From Asterella californica (Eukaryota > Streptophyta > Marchantiopsida > Marchantiales > Aytoniaceae), in assembly GCA_036924285.1 (NCBI GenBank), contig JAYKYS010000012.1, positions 15,438,001-15,502,000 on the forward strand: a stretch of 64,000 nt of DNA, given 5' to 3'. Shown in pieces: positions 46,807 through 58,073 of this stretch. A program made the translations under genes and the position numbers. The notes beneath the pieces were generated by a model. The model made no database searches, had not been told where the DNA came from, and worked only from the letters and a program-made list of their open reading frames with translations. The stretch's first letter is position 1. The number at the start of each line of letters is the position of its first letter.

Positions 46807-46824
46807 TGGCGCCGCTGCCGGGGA
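46807..46824 (+). other. Primer-binding site of the second family copy
   Basis: TGGCGCCGCTGCCGGGGA, the least altered tRNA-Asp-type site in the window. It is followed by leader sequence shared with Element 1 until 46842, where unrelated minus-strand gypsy sequence begins. Confidence 0.85.
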
Positions 46825-46842
46825 TTTCATCTTAGTAACTTC

Positions 46843-48540
46843 CTATGTAATCATTGTGTCTAGAGCACTTGACACTACGGTCTCTCCCGTCAATTGCCTC
46901 TTCCGCTTGATAATGTCAATGATGACATCATGAAACTCCTTCTTCGCAATCCCGAGGATCTCTCGCAAGGTAAACTCAATCTTTGTATTGAGCACATTCT
47001 CCTGCAACACCTCTTTCATGTTGGTTGATGCTTCAATGTCTGATTGCAACTTTTACATGGGAGCTTTGCCTTTCTCTCTACCCTTATTCTTCTCTGAACT
47101 TCCAAAAGGTAAGACATCCTCCATAGCTTCTTCTCGTAGAGGTGTAGTCTCATGTAGGAGTCTATCTCCTCTTAGTTGCATCTTGGGAGCCGCTCTCTCT
47201 TCACTTGGACCAGCCTCATCTCTCCTACGCTTCTCTTCCATGATAGCTTCATGTTCAGCCTTGGCTACGTGACATGGACGGACATAGCATCTAGAGGATC
47301 ATCCCATCCAATAGCACTCCTGATTGCTGTGGCTGTTCTGAGCAACTCCTCCTTTATCATTTTCCCCTTTCTGTTCGTGCTCACTGAGTGACTCCACATA
47401 TCAGTCGTATCCTCATGTTTCAAAAAGACACTCTCCTTTTTGCTAATCACCTCGACTCCATAAGTAGAAACTTCTACCGATGCCACATCATGCACTGTTA
47501 GATGATCCTCCAAAACTTTCTTCATCCCTCCTCTACCGAAGTTGGTCCTCAGAGTCTCTCCGTTGTCTCTCAAGGTGATCTTTCTTTCCTTCCAGAAAAT
47601 TATGCCTTGCTGCAAGGCATCAGTGAAGCTCCCGCATTCCTTCTGTTGATGATCGATGTTGTCACACCAAATACACCTCTGAACATATCCTTGTTTTGGT
47701 GCAGGTCTCCCTTCAGGTGCCCCATCCTTCTCCTCCAACCTTGTCAACTTGATCTGTAAGTCTCTCATCTTCTTCTCCAAATCTTCCATTGCTTGATTCG
47801 ATGTGGTACAACCGTAGTGATAGGAATAGTAGGAAGCGAAATAGTAGGTAGAGGAGCAATCTGCACCGTTGGTTGCCTGCGTGGTATCACAATAGGCGGT
47901 GGTCTTGGTGCTTGACTCACAACCACCTTCCCTCTTTGGTATTCTCGCTTTGCAAGTACTCCCACTACTTCGCTAACATTCTTCCAATCAAATGTGAGAC
48001 CATTGTCTTTCGTCCGATCTTCCAACAACAACTCTAACTCCCTCTGTAGCTCGCTGTTAGCTGACTGTAAAAATAGCTCCACTTTGTCATTCTCAAGTGT
48101 GAGCTTCTCCATCCGAGATAGTTGAAGAAACTATCTCTCAAACTCCCAAAGTATTTCGGTAGCAACTAGTTCCTTGTTGGGTTTGTTCACCCACTCCATG
48201 AATGACTTCTTAGTCACTCGATCTGCATCCTCCAAAGAGTATTCCTCCTTCAGCTGAAGAGAAAACTCCTCCCAATTAGCTCCATGAGCTTGAATGAGCC
48301 CCTTCACATGTTCTCGTAACTCCGGGACAACAACAAGCTCAAACGTCCGTACCATCTCCCTCTCTGGTACCTCACTCAGCTCCATCTCTCGAGAATAGAA
48401 GTTCAGGTACTTGGAGATGTTTCTCCCTTCAAACTGGTCTAATGTCCCCACCACCGAATGCAAAGCCTTGGTAGCCATCGCCTCCTTTCGTTGAACAGCT
48501 TGTTGTTGATCCATGTACAGAGCAAATGCTTGCAACATTT
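46843..48540 (-). pseudogene. gag: Element 4 gag
   Basis: Pieces in order on the minus strand. 48538-48131: ALHSVVGTLDQFEGRNISKYL, EMELSEVPEREMVRTFELV. 48112-47765: KVELFLQSA, SEVVGVLAKREYQRGKVVV. 47789-47265: one zinc knuckle CIWCDNIDHQQKEC and FGRGGMKKVLEDH. 47241-47053: KRRRDEAG. 47049-46843: LGIAKKEFHDVIIDIIKRKRQ. Each piece has a counterpart in Element 3 gag (53695-55600). Frame changes and stops separate them. It would package element RNA if intact. Confidence 0.85.
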
Positions 48541-48655
48541 GCCCTATAGCAAGATCAAGCTACAGCGGAATCGTGCCCGAAAGGTTTCCAACTCCTTGTC
48601 TCTCGGCCATGGTAAAGTTCTGAGAAGAACTTCACGAACTCTCCACCCTAGAAGT

Positions 48656-48673
48656 TTCACGTCGAGTTCACCA
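48656..48673 (-). other. Element 4 primer-binding site
   Basis: On the minus strand TGGTGAACTCGACGTGAA starts two bases (GT) after the LTR end, the same 2-nt gap as in Element 3. The TGG start fits a tRNA CCA end; I cannot name the tRNA. Confidence 0.55.
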
Positions 48674-48675
48674 AC

Positions 48676-50549
48676 TGTCGTGTGACGTGCTTTCTTATCT
48701 GGGAATACACCGGGTATCTAGCTGTAGAGAGTACGTGTCGCACTCCGTGACTCGGAACCAGCAACCACCCAAACCTCTCTCTGACCTCCAAGTACACTAT
48801 GAACCTATCTCGCTACGATATCCTCACGTCCTCTCTAGGAATAGAACCGGGGTAACAAGCACGGGCAACTTGTTCTTGTCATCACTGCAAGCACTCTTGG
48901 GTCTGCTGGTCATCACTCCAGCCTCACCACAAGAGGAATACCAGCACTCCTAATAGAAAAGAAACCTAAGCGCAACGCCCGCACACAAATCCAATCAAAC
49001 CAACTGGGCGTACGAACAGGCATGCAAGTATGGAGAGGATCCAAACACAAATAATACTGTCAACAACTCTCCATACTCATGATCAAGTGCTCTGAAGCAC
49101 TAGCAGAATCTCCAAGTCGGTCTGTTCTTCAAAAGAATCTTAACTCTTGCGTCTTTCGGAGCAAGAACCTCTCAACTTTACCTCGCTGTCACTTCTCAAC
49201 CACAGCTCAGAATGAGATGAAACCAAGGCCAGCAGATAGCCTGTAGAGTAATCTCTCTATTAAGGTATTACATGCAGAGAGATCATCTATGAGTTGGCAT
49301 CTATGTCTTTCCAAAGTTTACTATTTTTAGAACATGATACTATTTCGAAAGAACTTTGCTGTTTGATTCCTCACAAACCACTCGACCAAAACGGCTCAAA
49401 CTTCTCAGGAAGCTAATGTGTCACCATCACTACCACTCTGTAAAATTTCACCAGCAGATCTTCAACCAAACTCTCGAAATGATCCAAGCCCTTATCGCTA
49501 ATTTTATAACATGATACTATTTCGACAGAACTTTGTTGTCGATTTCTCACAAACCACTCGACCAAAACAGCTCAAACTTCTTAGGAAGCTAATGTGTCAC
49601 CATCACTACCACTCTGTAAAATTTCACCAGCAGATCCTCAACCAAACTCTCGGAATGATCCAAGCCCTTATTGTCAATGACACAAGACGATATGCAGACC
49701 CTTGTGCACAAAAACAATGTTTCTCTTCAACCTAATAATCCATATGGTCTGAAATTTCACAGGTAGGTAGCTACCTGTACCTTCTCAGACCCTGGAAAGT
49801 TTCATAGCGAAATTCGATCTCAAACTCTCCATATCTCTCTCAATGTCTTCTGTTTACAGTCGCCTACTATCATAACCTCCGATTTGAGACACCCAACTTC
49901 AGCCGGCCATAACCTTTTCACGCCGGTTTGGAATCGATTGATCTCGGGGACCATCAGCAAGACCATCTCAAGAGCTTTCCAGCAACAGTCAATTCGTCTC
50001 TAACAACCTCACAGAACTCCCAGAAAGTGAGAAAGACCTCACGGAAACAAAATTGGTCACGAATTTGACCTCCTCAGCTTAAATTGATCAAAACATTCTC
50101 ATTAGTGCTACAAATCGAGCAACCATTGAGTCCACGGGCATCCTCGTCTCCCAAGCTTTCCAACCATATCTTAAACTCTGTGAATGGACCACTGGAAGTG
50201 TCTTTAACCCTCGAAAATGTGAAAGGAACTTGATAGAAGGTGATTGATCAAACTTTCGACCAATAAGAAACAAGTTGACAAAAGAGTTTTTGTGACATGA
50301 CAAACACACAAAGAACGAATTTTTATCCAAGAGTACCATTTGGACCTCAAAGCTTATATTGACCAAACTACAAACATGTGCCATTGACAATACCGTTGAT
50401 CAAGAAGCACGTTGACATGAAGAACAAACTACGCTCAATATAGAGTCAGAATCCCGACTCTAAAACGGTTGACAATAAACGGAACTACAAAAAGAAGGGA
50501 CGAAGCTATTATCTGGTTTTAATAATCCTCTCCGAAGTTCCTCACGACA
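48676..50549 (-). repeat. Element 4 5' LTR
   Basis: 1874 bp. On the minus strand it starts TGTCGTGAGGAAC and ends CACACGACA, giving TGTCG/CGACA ends like the other gypsy LTRs here. Only one LTR of this element is in the window. The base next to its outer end (50550) begins AACTCTCG; the matching duplicate is lost with the 3' end. Confidence 0.85.
49331..49675. repeat. 177-bp tandem duplication inside the Element 4 LTR
   Basis: Copy 1 is 49331-49507 and copy 2 is 49508 to about 49675. Both open AACATGATACTATTTCGA and contain CACAAACCACTCGACCAAAA and ACCATCACTACCACTCTG. About ten substitutions separate them. Confidence 0.9.
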
Positions 50550-51149
50550 AACTCTCGATGCGCCACCTTAGGTCGACTATAACAACGTATTTCGACCCAG
50601 GTGTTGAACGGAACTCTCGCTGGAAAGTTCAGATCCAATGGAGGATCCATACCACATCAAAGCAAGATATAGACAGTAAGATCCCAAACAACGTCGTATG
50701 TGACAATGGGAAGAATGATAAGATCTGGAGTAGTCATCACCGCAGTCATGAATGGCTCGCCCCAATGAGCTACCATAAATACTCGAAAGTGATCTCGCGG
50801 CAGATAATAGATCTTAATGACGAATGGATGCGCAAGTGGAAGATCAGGAGCACGAAAGGGCTCTTTGTTCATGCCTACACACTCGCACTGCCGCTTACTT
50901 CATCTGATGATACTGATCACACTCACACTAGACTTGGATACTCTACACTCCATATCCAAAGCTCCGCGCACCTCTCTTCTTATACAACAACTTCGCATAT
51001 GGCGACAAGAGTAGTACCCTTATCTCCACTCAGCGGAGAGTACACGGATCGTCCACGTGGAACCTTTTCTTTTGACACGATAAGGTCCCAATGGCTCCTC
51101 AACACCAAACACGTACGAAGGATATGTGATGGTTTCACACCCTAGACAA
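50550..51149 (+). other. Unidentified segment with a 195-codon open frame
   Basis: Between the Element 4 LTR and the third Element-1-family LTR. The frame 50558-51145 (+) is open for 195 codons (FDPGVERNSRWKVQIQWRI, WMRKWKIRSTKGLF, DRPRGTFSFDTIRSQW), which is long for chance, but I recognise no domain. Part of the opposite strand (51020-51235) is also open. It does not match any part of the Element 1 LTR that I can see. Confidence 0.3.
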
Positions 51150-51834
51150 TCCACAACACGACACCGTTCTCTATTATTTGTACGTGTCCAAGGGAGACTT
51201 GACAAAAGATCAGTTGGTAAGGTATGGGTCACCACGAAAGTGCGAGGTGAAGGAAGAACCTCGGGAGAAGAAGACCGAGCAGCGGCCGTAACTCCCCTCC
51301 CACTTTAGTGTTTCAGACGAGACGGACACTCATCAAAAGACGCTTCTGATTCGAGAAGACGACACCAGTGGTACGGAAGACGCTTCACCTTCGAGGAAGA
51401 TGGGACCTAGGAGTGTACCTAGGAAGATCGTCTCTTTTCCAATCATTCATTCTAGATCGGAGTCATATTCTAAAGAGGAGATGCTGAGCACCAGAACCGC
51501 GCATAAGACAAATTCTCCAACTACTTCCGAAGACTCCAGAAGCCAAAGTATGGGTTGACATTCCAATTGCGACTCGAGGAAGCGCAGCGAAGAGAACCAT
51601 TCCTGCAGTGAGAAGAGATCTTCCACCCGGAAGATAAGAAGAGTAGCGTCTTCCCACGTGCAGAAGCAGAAGACCACAGTGGTGGAAGAGGCATCTTTGC
51701 TTCTGTAAGACAGGGAAGACACTTCCGATCGGATTGTGGAGATGAACCTGTCTTCTGCGAGAAGAAGGTAGGAGGAATTCAGCGCCTTTTTCCATTCAGA
51801 GATCCAGCCAGCCATGGAGTTGGTGGAGAAGCGC
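51150..51834 (+). repeat. Third Element-1-family LTR, left part
   Basis: Colinear with Element 1 LTR from about 10130 to 10795 (TACGTGTCCAAGGGAGA against TACGTAGCCATGGGGGA, then GAGTGTACCTAGGAAG, GTGGTGGAAGAGGCATC and ATCCAGCCAGCCATGGAGTT). More diverged than the other copies. Cut at 51834 by Element 3 and continuing at 61615; the last four bases GCGC are the target duplication. Confidence 0.85.
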
Positions 51835-53629
51835 TGTCGTGTTGTACATGGGTCTGTACAGTGAAAACTAGTTGCAAAGAGATCTTTTCTTTGTTGTGTA
51901 AAGGAAGCTGCCCTGCAGCTTAACAAGCTAGGCAGGAGCTAAGTTGGGGCCATGCTTGACAAGCTGCCCCTTAGCTTGGGTTGGAGTATCACCCCTAAGG
52001 GAGTCGAAAGACACCAGGATGTGAAGCTCGACGAGGAGAGAGACCTCATGTTTCTAGTTTTGACAGAAATAGTTTTAAGCAATAGTTAGTACGAGTTTTA
52101 GGCTGTGAAATATGTGAAAGAGGGAAATCCGTCGATTCTGGCTCGAGACTCGAACTCAGAATCTGATAGCGTGGGTGTGTAGGTGTTCATGAATACTATA
52201 GTTTTGACTCTTTATTCATTAAAAACGGAGTTGTATAGAGAAGTTAGCACAGAAAAGGCTAGTAAAGACTTTACAGGAAGATTTCCTTAGTAAAGCATAT
52301 GTACAGACTGTAAAAGCTTTTTGAACGGAACCAAAGGCCATCCCAGTGATAGGGCGCCTGCCTAGAAGGGAAGTGGTCTCAGGATCAATCCTTCCTGGCC
52401 TCTGGTTCCTATTCTGGCATGTTGGCCTCCCGGATGGGAGTCTATGTTGGGTATGCAGCCATGTCCTGTATACCTAGGGGCGGGAGACCAGTATCTCCCT
52501 TAATCGTGGACTTCCTGGCCTAAGCCTCCGCATGCCATCCTGAATATACTATGGGAGATACCTGGTGCGCATATGGGGGGGCTATAAGTCCTGTGGGGCA
52601 GCCTCATAAGTGTTGGGACTTCGGCCTACATTGGATGGCTTGTAGTATATTCAGGATGGCATCAAGAGCATAGGAAACTTTTGCTAATTAGCTAAATAAT
52701 CATCGAGTAGGCTTGCGATGGAGAATGAGGTTATGTGAACCTTTATTAGTGTAGGGGTAGAGTTTGTGGAGACAATTGTGAAAACTTGTATTAACAAGGG
52801 GCCAACTTTGTAAATAATGCTCTGTACGCATAAGGACAGCAGGGGGGCAGCTTAAGCTAAGGCCTTGCTTGTGATAAGTGATTACGCTTATAAGGACAGC
52901 ATGGGGGCAGCTTAAGCTGGGGCCTTAACTTTTAGGTTTAATACCTGCGGCGGCTGGAGATCGGGGACACTTTTTTCAAGGGAGTTTTTTGAGAGAACTG
53001 AAGCAGAAGGAGGAGGATTAGGGATTGGGGGTTGAGGACACGCAGGAAAAGCTAGGAGGCTGGAGAAGGTCAAATTGCTCACAGATTGAATTGGGAGAGC
53101 ATCGTAAGAGAGAGAAGCAGGAGTTTTAGGCTTGGCCGTTGTTTAATTAAACTGTTCTGCGGAGAAATTACTCTCAGGAGACAGTTCTATTGAGAGAGAT
53201 CGTTTGGAAATCTACAGGGGACTTTTGAGCGACGTTGGATCAGGTTTCTGAGAGTTTAAGTTGGGGCAAGGAGAGGAATAAGATTCAGGGGCCTGAATTT
53301 CTCTATTAGGTTCAGATTGAGACGTACAAGGTAGACTTTTGGCTTGACGGGTGAAGAGAGGTGCACAGGAGAGGAAGAGAGAGATTTTCTGTACAGTTGG
53401 AGAAATTGGTGGTGCAGACGACATTGTAATAAAGTTAATTGAATCTTGAGAGACCCATCTGTGTATCCAAGGTGTGTTTGAGTGCTTGTTTTTGTAATTG
53501 GTGGACGCAAGAAGCAGGATTTTGGAGATCTCATCGTCAGCGGCTACTTGTCTTTCTCTTCTGGTCGTTTTCTTGGATCGATCACAGTCAGGAGGTCCGT
53601 CCTCCCCAAGAAAGGCTCTCGCTCCGACA
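51835..53629 (+). repeat. 5' LTR of Element 3
   Basis: 1795 bp, TGTCGTGTTGTACATGGG ... CTCCGACA. Contains a TGTACA hairpin just inside the start (51843-51860), repeated GGGGCAGCTTAAGCT words (52850-52925), a tRNA-like segment (52338-52400) and a 20-bp inverted repeat (52532-52551 with 52643-52662). Long antisense open frames in it (53212-53871 minus) have no domain and are not annotated as genes. Confidence 0.93.
52330..52400 (+). other. tRNA-like (SINE-head-like) segment within the LTR
   Basis: CCCAGTGATAGGGCGCCTGC, then AAGTGGTCTCAGGATCAATCC. The spacing and words resemble an A box and a B box (GGTTCGANTCC) of a tRNA gene. The 3' LTR copy reads GATAGAGCGCC and CAATCCCTCC, closer to a tRNA. 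It may be a tRNA-derived SINE absorbed into the LTR. There is no flanking duplication that I can define, and the A box is weak. Confidence 0.4.
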
Positions 53630-53631
53630 TC

Positions 53632-53649
53632 TGGTGCTTCCACTGAGAG
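53632..53649 (+). other. Element 3 primer-binding site
   Basis: TGGTGCTTCCACTGAGAG begins two bases after the LTR end. The TGG start is as expected for pairing with a tRNA CCA end; the tRNA is not identified. It differs from the tRNA-Asp and tRNA-iMet sites elsewhere in the window. Confidence 0.6.
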
Positions 53650-53694
53650 TAATTGGAGTGATCGATTTGGAGAATTGGCTAGATTGGGTTGAAA

Positions 53695-55904
53695 ATGGAT
53701 CACAGTGCTGCTGTACAAGGGGTGGCTGCTGCTCAAGGTGCTCATGTTCAAGGGACTCCTGGTCAGGATGGAGTTGGTTCTCAAGGAGGACCTATGGTGG
53801 TTCCAACAGCAGCAGCACAGCCTGCCATAGACACGTCTCAGATTCTTCAGGCGTTGGCTGCCTTGATTCAACAGCAGCCTGCAATTGGAGGAGCTGAGCA
53901 GAAATCCACGAAGGCGTTACAAGCAATTGTTGGTCGATGTGAGCGATTTGATGGAAGAGATGTTCCTAGGTACCTACGGGAATATGTGGGTGAAATGGAG
54001 TTGGTCAGGGCACCTGAAGTTGAGGTAATTCTAAGCTTTGAGTTGACTGTTGTCCTTGAATTGAGAGAGAAGGTGAGAAATTTACAGAGAAGACATTTAG
54101 GTGGGTGGATTCTGTTTGAACGTGCACTGAGAGAAGAATTTCTAGAAGAGGACTCTGAAAGAGTCACTAGAAGAACCCTCATGGACTGGATAGAGCGTCA
54201 GCCTGGACGTTCCATGTGAATGAAGTGATCCGTGAATTTGAGAAGAGGTACTCTCAGGTTTCTGGTTTAGCGAGGTTGACGTTGGATGCTAGGAAGACAG
54301 AGTTGTTCTTAGGGGCTCTGGATGAATTCACAGCAGATAGGCTTTGTTTCATGTTGGTTGATCGAGGGGCTGAAGGGGGAGTCACATCTGATTGGAGGAG
54401 AGTAGAGGAAGCAGTATCCATCCTTGCTAGACAACGTCGTGGTAGGATGGTACTGCAGCTAGAGACCTTGCCAGAGCAGAGAGTAGCTCCTCATGTTCCT
54501 GTAGCTCCTCCTGCAATACCTCAAGCACCTATTGTGATTCCTCAAGCACCTAAAGTGGTTCCCCAAGTGGTTCCTCAAGCGCCTATAGTACCTATCCCAG
54601 CACAGAGAGGACCTAGACAGCAGCAGCGACCTGTTGAGAACCGAAATCAACATAACTTGATAGAAGAACTCACTCAACAGCTGAGAGATTTGAGGGTTGA
54701 GATGGCAGACCTGAGAAGAGATCAACGACCAGTTGCACCAGGTGCTCGACCTGTAGGAGGAACCTTTACCAGGAGATGTATTTGGTGCGATAGTCCAGAT
54801 CATCTCAGAGGAGACTGTCAACACTTGGCGGTTGTCTTGCGAGAGGGCGTAGTCAACTATCAGAACAACAGATTGTATCTAACCGCCACTGGGCAGCCTC
54901 TGAACACATATTTTGGAAGAGGAGGAATGAGGAGTTCTCTTCCAGCACTTACTGGTGCGAATACTACAGCTATGACTAAGGGTTTTGCGGAGGCTGATGT
55001 ATATACTGGGAGAGTTGAGGTGCGCTCTAATCCAACTATGGTTGAGCAGGCTGTTGAGGTTCCGGTCGAAATGATGAAGAGAGGTGCTGAAAGCATTAGG
55101 AGAGCTACCGGATGGAGAGACCCAGTAGATGCAACTTCTATTCGAGCGTTTTTAGAGACGAGTGGTGAACAAGATGCTATGATCGAAGACAAAAGAAGAC
55201 GGGACGCTTCTGACTTAGATGCAGGAGTACCAGAAGATAGTGACCGTCGGAGGGTTACAAGGAGGAGAGCAGCTGAACCATCACCATCTGTACCAGCTGG
55301 AAGATTTCCTGCTACAGAGGATATACCTTCTACCTCTACAGCTCCACCACCTGCAGTAGATCCTATGGAAGGTGTGCAGGATTTGCCACAAGAGACTACT
55401 ACTACAGATAGAGTACGGGGAAAGAGGTTTACAACACAAGAGAAAGGGAAAGCTCCAGCTTACAAGTTAGCGGCAGACATCGAAACAACAACAGACTTGC
55501 GTGCTGTTCTAGAGCAACGCATTTTGGATGCTAGAGTGCTTGGTATCGCAAAGAGAGAGTTTCATGAATTGATAATCGACATCATGAAGAGAAAGAGACA
55601 GGTATTGACTGAACAAGTAGGTAGTCAAATGGTTGGTGTGGTAGATGCTATTGGTGTTGATGGATTCGGAGATGATGAATACGAAGTATGGGTTGCTGGT
55701 CCTGCTGTTATTGAGAACGAAGACGAAGAGTTTGAGGAGGATAGGTCAAGCGCAGACAATGATTTCAAGGAAAAGCACTGGGCAAGAGCGACAACTGAGA
55801 CGCAGGTTCGACTTGGGGGACTTTCTGAGCTAGTACCTGCACTTGTGGATCACGGGTCGGAGATCAACATCATTTCCAAGGAGGTGTATGAAAAGGGACA
55901 GTGA
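53695..55904 (+). pseudogene. gag: Element 3 gag and start of protease
   Basis: ATG at 53695. The first frame runs to 54219 (Gln/Ala-rich head, then STKALQAIVGRCERFDGRDV and the FELTVVLELREKVRNL block). A frameshift near 54210 leads to a 562-codon frame (54216-55904). It carries LDARKTELFLGAL, a Pro/Gln-rich stretch, one zinc knuckle CIWCDSPDHLRGDC, FGRGGMRSSLPA, an acidic linker and LGIAKREFHELIIDIMKRKRQ. It then enters the protease with LVDHGSEINIISKEV (DHGS in place of the usual DSGA or DTGA). It stops at TGA 55902-55904, and the protease continues in frame after it (YPVILGQPYITAV). Confidence 0.88.
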
Positions 55905-58073
55905 TCAATCGAAAGGAATCATGGTTGGGTACTTCGAGCTGCAAATAACCAAAAGGGTGAGTTATACGGAGCCTGTCCCAATATACGTGCAAGGATTGGG
56001 GATGTAGAGGTTGATCAACATTTCTTTGTACAGTCGTCTGCCTCCTATCCTGTCATACTGGGCCAACCATACATCACCGCTGTTCGAATGGAGACAAAGG
56101 TGATGAATGATGGGTCTCATTATGCCAGAGTTCGGAGTCCTGATGATAAATACTCAGTGCAGTTTTTGACGGTTCGTTCAAGACATGAGCGGAACCGACA
56201 AACCCTTAGAGATTCTCAAACCAAGAGATGTAAGGGTTTTCGCAGTCCACTCCTGTAGAGCGGGAAGAGAGGGGTGTAGAATCTGCTGTTGAGGTCCCGT
56301 TAGAGTTGGAAGCGAGACATGTACAAATGTCTGGAGACAAGTGTGGTGTACAGAGTTGGCAGTCTGGATTGCTAATGTTTGAGGCAGATGGGTGGAGTCG
56401 GTTTACAAGAGTTGAAGATATGGAGGAAAATACAAAAAGATGGATGGTGAAACAAGTATCAGAGTTGTGGCGTGCAGGAGTTCTATCTGAAGACGAAATG
56501 GTTTCTGGTTTGTTTGAAGAGTTTATGTCTGTACAGTCAGTTGTTGGTTGGTTAGACAATGTGAGTGGATTGATGGAAGGGGAAAATAGTGTGACGGTGA
56601 TCCCTATCCACTCTCGACGCATATATGAGGAGATTGCTACATACGTGCAGTTCTTTTCTCATCCAATGCAGAATAATGAGGGGAGAGAAGCAAGTTGTTG
56701 GTGTGCACTCCCTCAAGAAGCAGACGTCCATGCGAAGTACAAATCTGTACTGAGAAAGGTAAGACCGGTAGCAGCTCAACTACCTGTTTACTCCTAGCAG
56801 CAAGTACAGTTAGTGGGGACTGAGCCTATATTGCGTGATCATAGACGAATAGGGCATCAGTTTACAGAGGAGACATTGAAGGAGCTCCAGATAGGAGGGG
56901 GTGAATTCTTGACTGAGGTCGAGAAGACAATGTTTGAACAGATGGTAGTAGAGCATGGTAAAGCATTCTCTTTTTCAGCAGAGGAGATAGGTTGTGTAGA
57001 CCCACAGGTTATAGTGCCTATGGTTATATTCACAATCCCTCATGTGCCTTGGGACCTGAAACCGATCCCAGTTCCTCGTGCTTTGTTGCCTAAACTCATC
57101 TAATTGTTGAAGGAGAAGGTAGAGATGGGGATACTTGAGCCGTCTATGGGGCCATATTCTAGCACGTGGTTCACTGTGCCCAAGAAGTCAGGAGCTTTGC
57201 GTTTTATTCAAGACCTACAGCCTGCGAATAACGTAACCATTCGTAACGTTGGGACGGGTCCAGGGGTATGATCAGTTCCAGCTGGCTGTGGAGAGTAGAG
57301 ATTTAACTACTATGCGTACGCCCCTGGGATTGATGCGGATGTGTACTCTTCCACAAGGAGCAATGAACTCGGTGGCTCATATGCAGATTGCGATGCACAA
57401 GGTACTAAGGGAGTTTGTGCCTGATGTTATCATTCCATTTCTAGATGATATTCCTATAAAGGGCTGCGCGATCGAAGACAAGGATGAAGTAGTACTTGCG
57501 AGTGGGTGTAGAAGGTTTGTTGCGGATCATATCAGGGATGTAGAACGTATCTTGACCCGCTTGGAGGAGGTACATCTCACCCTGTCGGGAGCTAAGTCTA
57601 AGTTTGGTGTGTCTGAGATTTTAGTGGTTAGACATCTGTGTGGGGCTTTTGGAAGGCGATCAAACCCAGAGAAGGTTGAAGCCATAGCTAGGATGGCAGA
57701 CTGTAGGAATATCACAGAAGTTCGACGTTTTCTAGGTGCTTGCGTATTTTATCGTTTATCCATTCCTCATTATGCTCATGTTGCTGAGCCTTTGTATGCA
57801 TTATTGAGGAAGGATAAGCGGTTTGTATGGACCTCAGTCCATCGAGAAGCTATGAATAGGTTGAAGGAGGCTCTACAGTCTCCACCTGTTCTGAGAAGAG
57901 TAGACTACGGGTGTGGGAGACCTGTCATTGTCACAGTAGATACTAGTCCAAAGGTGATTGGTTGGGCGATAGGTCAAGATGATGCGGATGGTATGCGGCT
58001 TACCTCTAAGTTTGGAGCTAGGATCTTGACAGACAGGCAACGAGACTATCCTCAGGTGAAGCGTGAGTTGTGA
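55905..58073 (+). pseudogene. pol: Element 3 protease end, reverse transcriptase and RNase H start
   Basis: After the protease, a linker (56306-56797) leads to RT: RRIGHQFTEETLKELQIGG, MVIFTIPHVPWDLKPIPVPR, WFTVPKKSGALRFIQDLQP. At about 57245-57255 the sequence jumps from NVTIRNVG to GYDQFQLAV. About 30 residues that normally carry the first catalytic Asp are missing. FLDDIPIKGC (catalytic DD), EVRRFLGACVFY and the RNase H start VTVDTSPKVIGWAI follow. TAA at 57101-57103 and TGA at 58071-58073 (expected Trp in REL-W-GAV) interrupt it, and frames change near 56210 and 57245. This RT cannot be active. Confidence 0.9.

Larger units (their letters stand above)
46843..50549 (-). mobile_element. Element 4: 5' end of a minus-strand gypsy element
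   Basis: On the minus strand: LTR 50549-48676, two bases, primer site 48673-48656, then gag to 46843, where it stops abruptly. The protease, RT, integrase and 3' LTR are missing. Gag is clearly related to that of Element 3. Confidence 0.88.

Noticed and set aside
53212..53871. 219-codon minus-strand open frame across the Element 3 LTR end, and similar antisense frames in the other LTRs
   Set aside because: No recognisable domain. They cross the LTR-internal boundary antisense to gag and are repeated only because the LTR is repeated.
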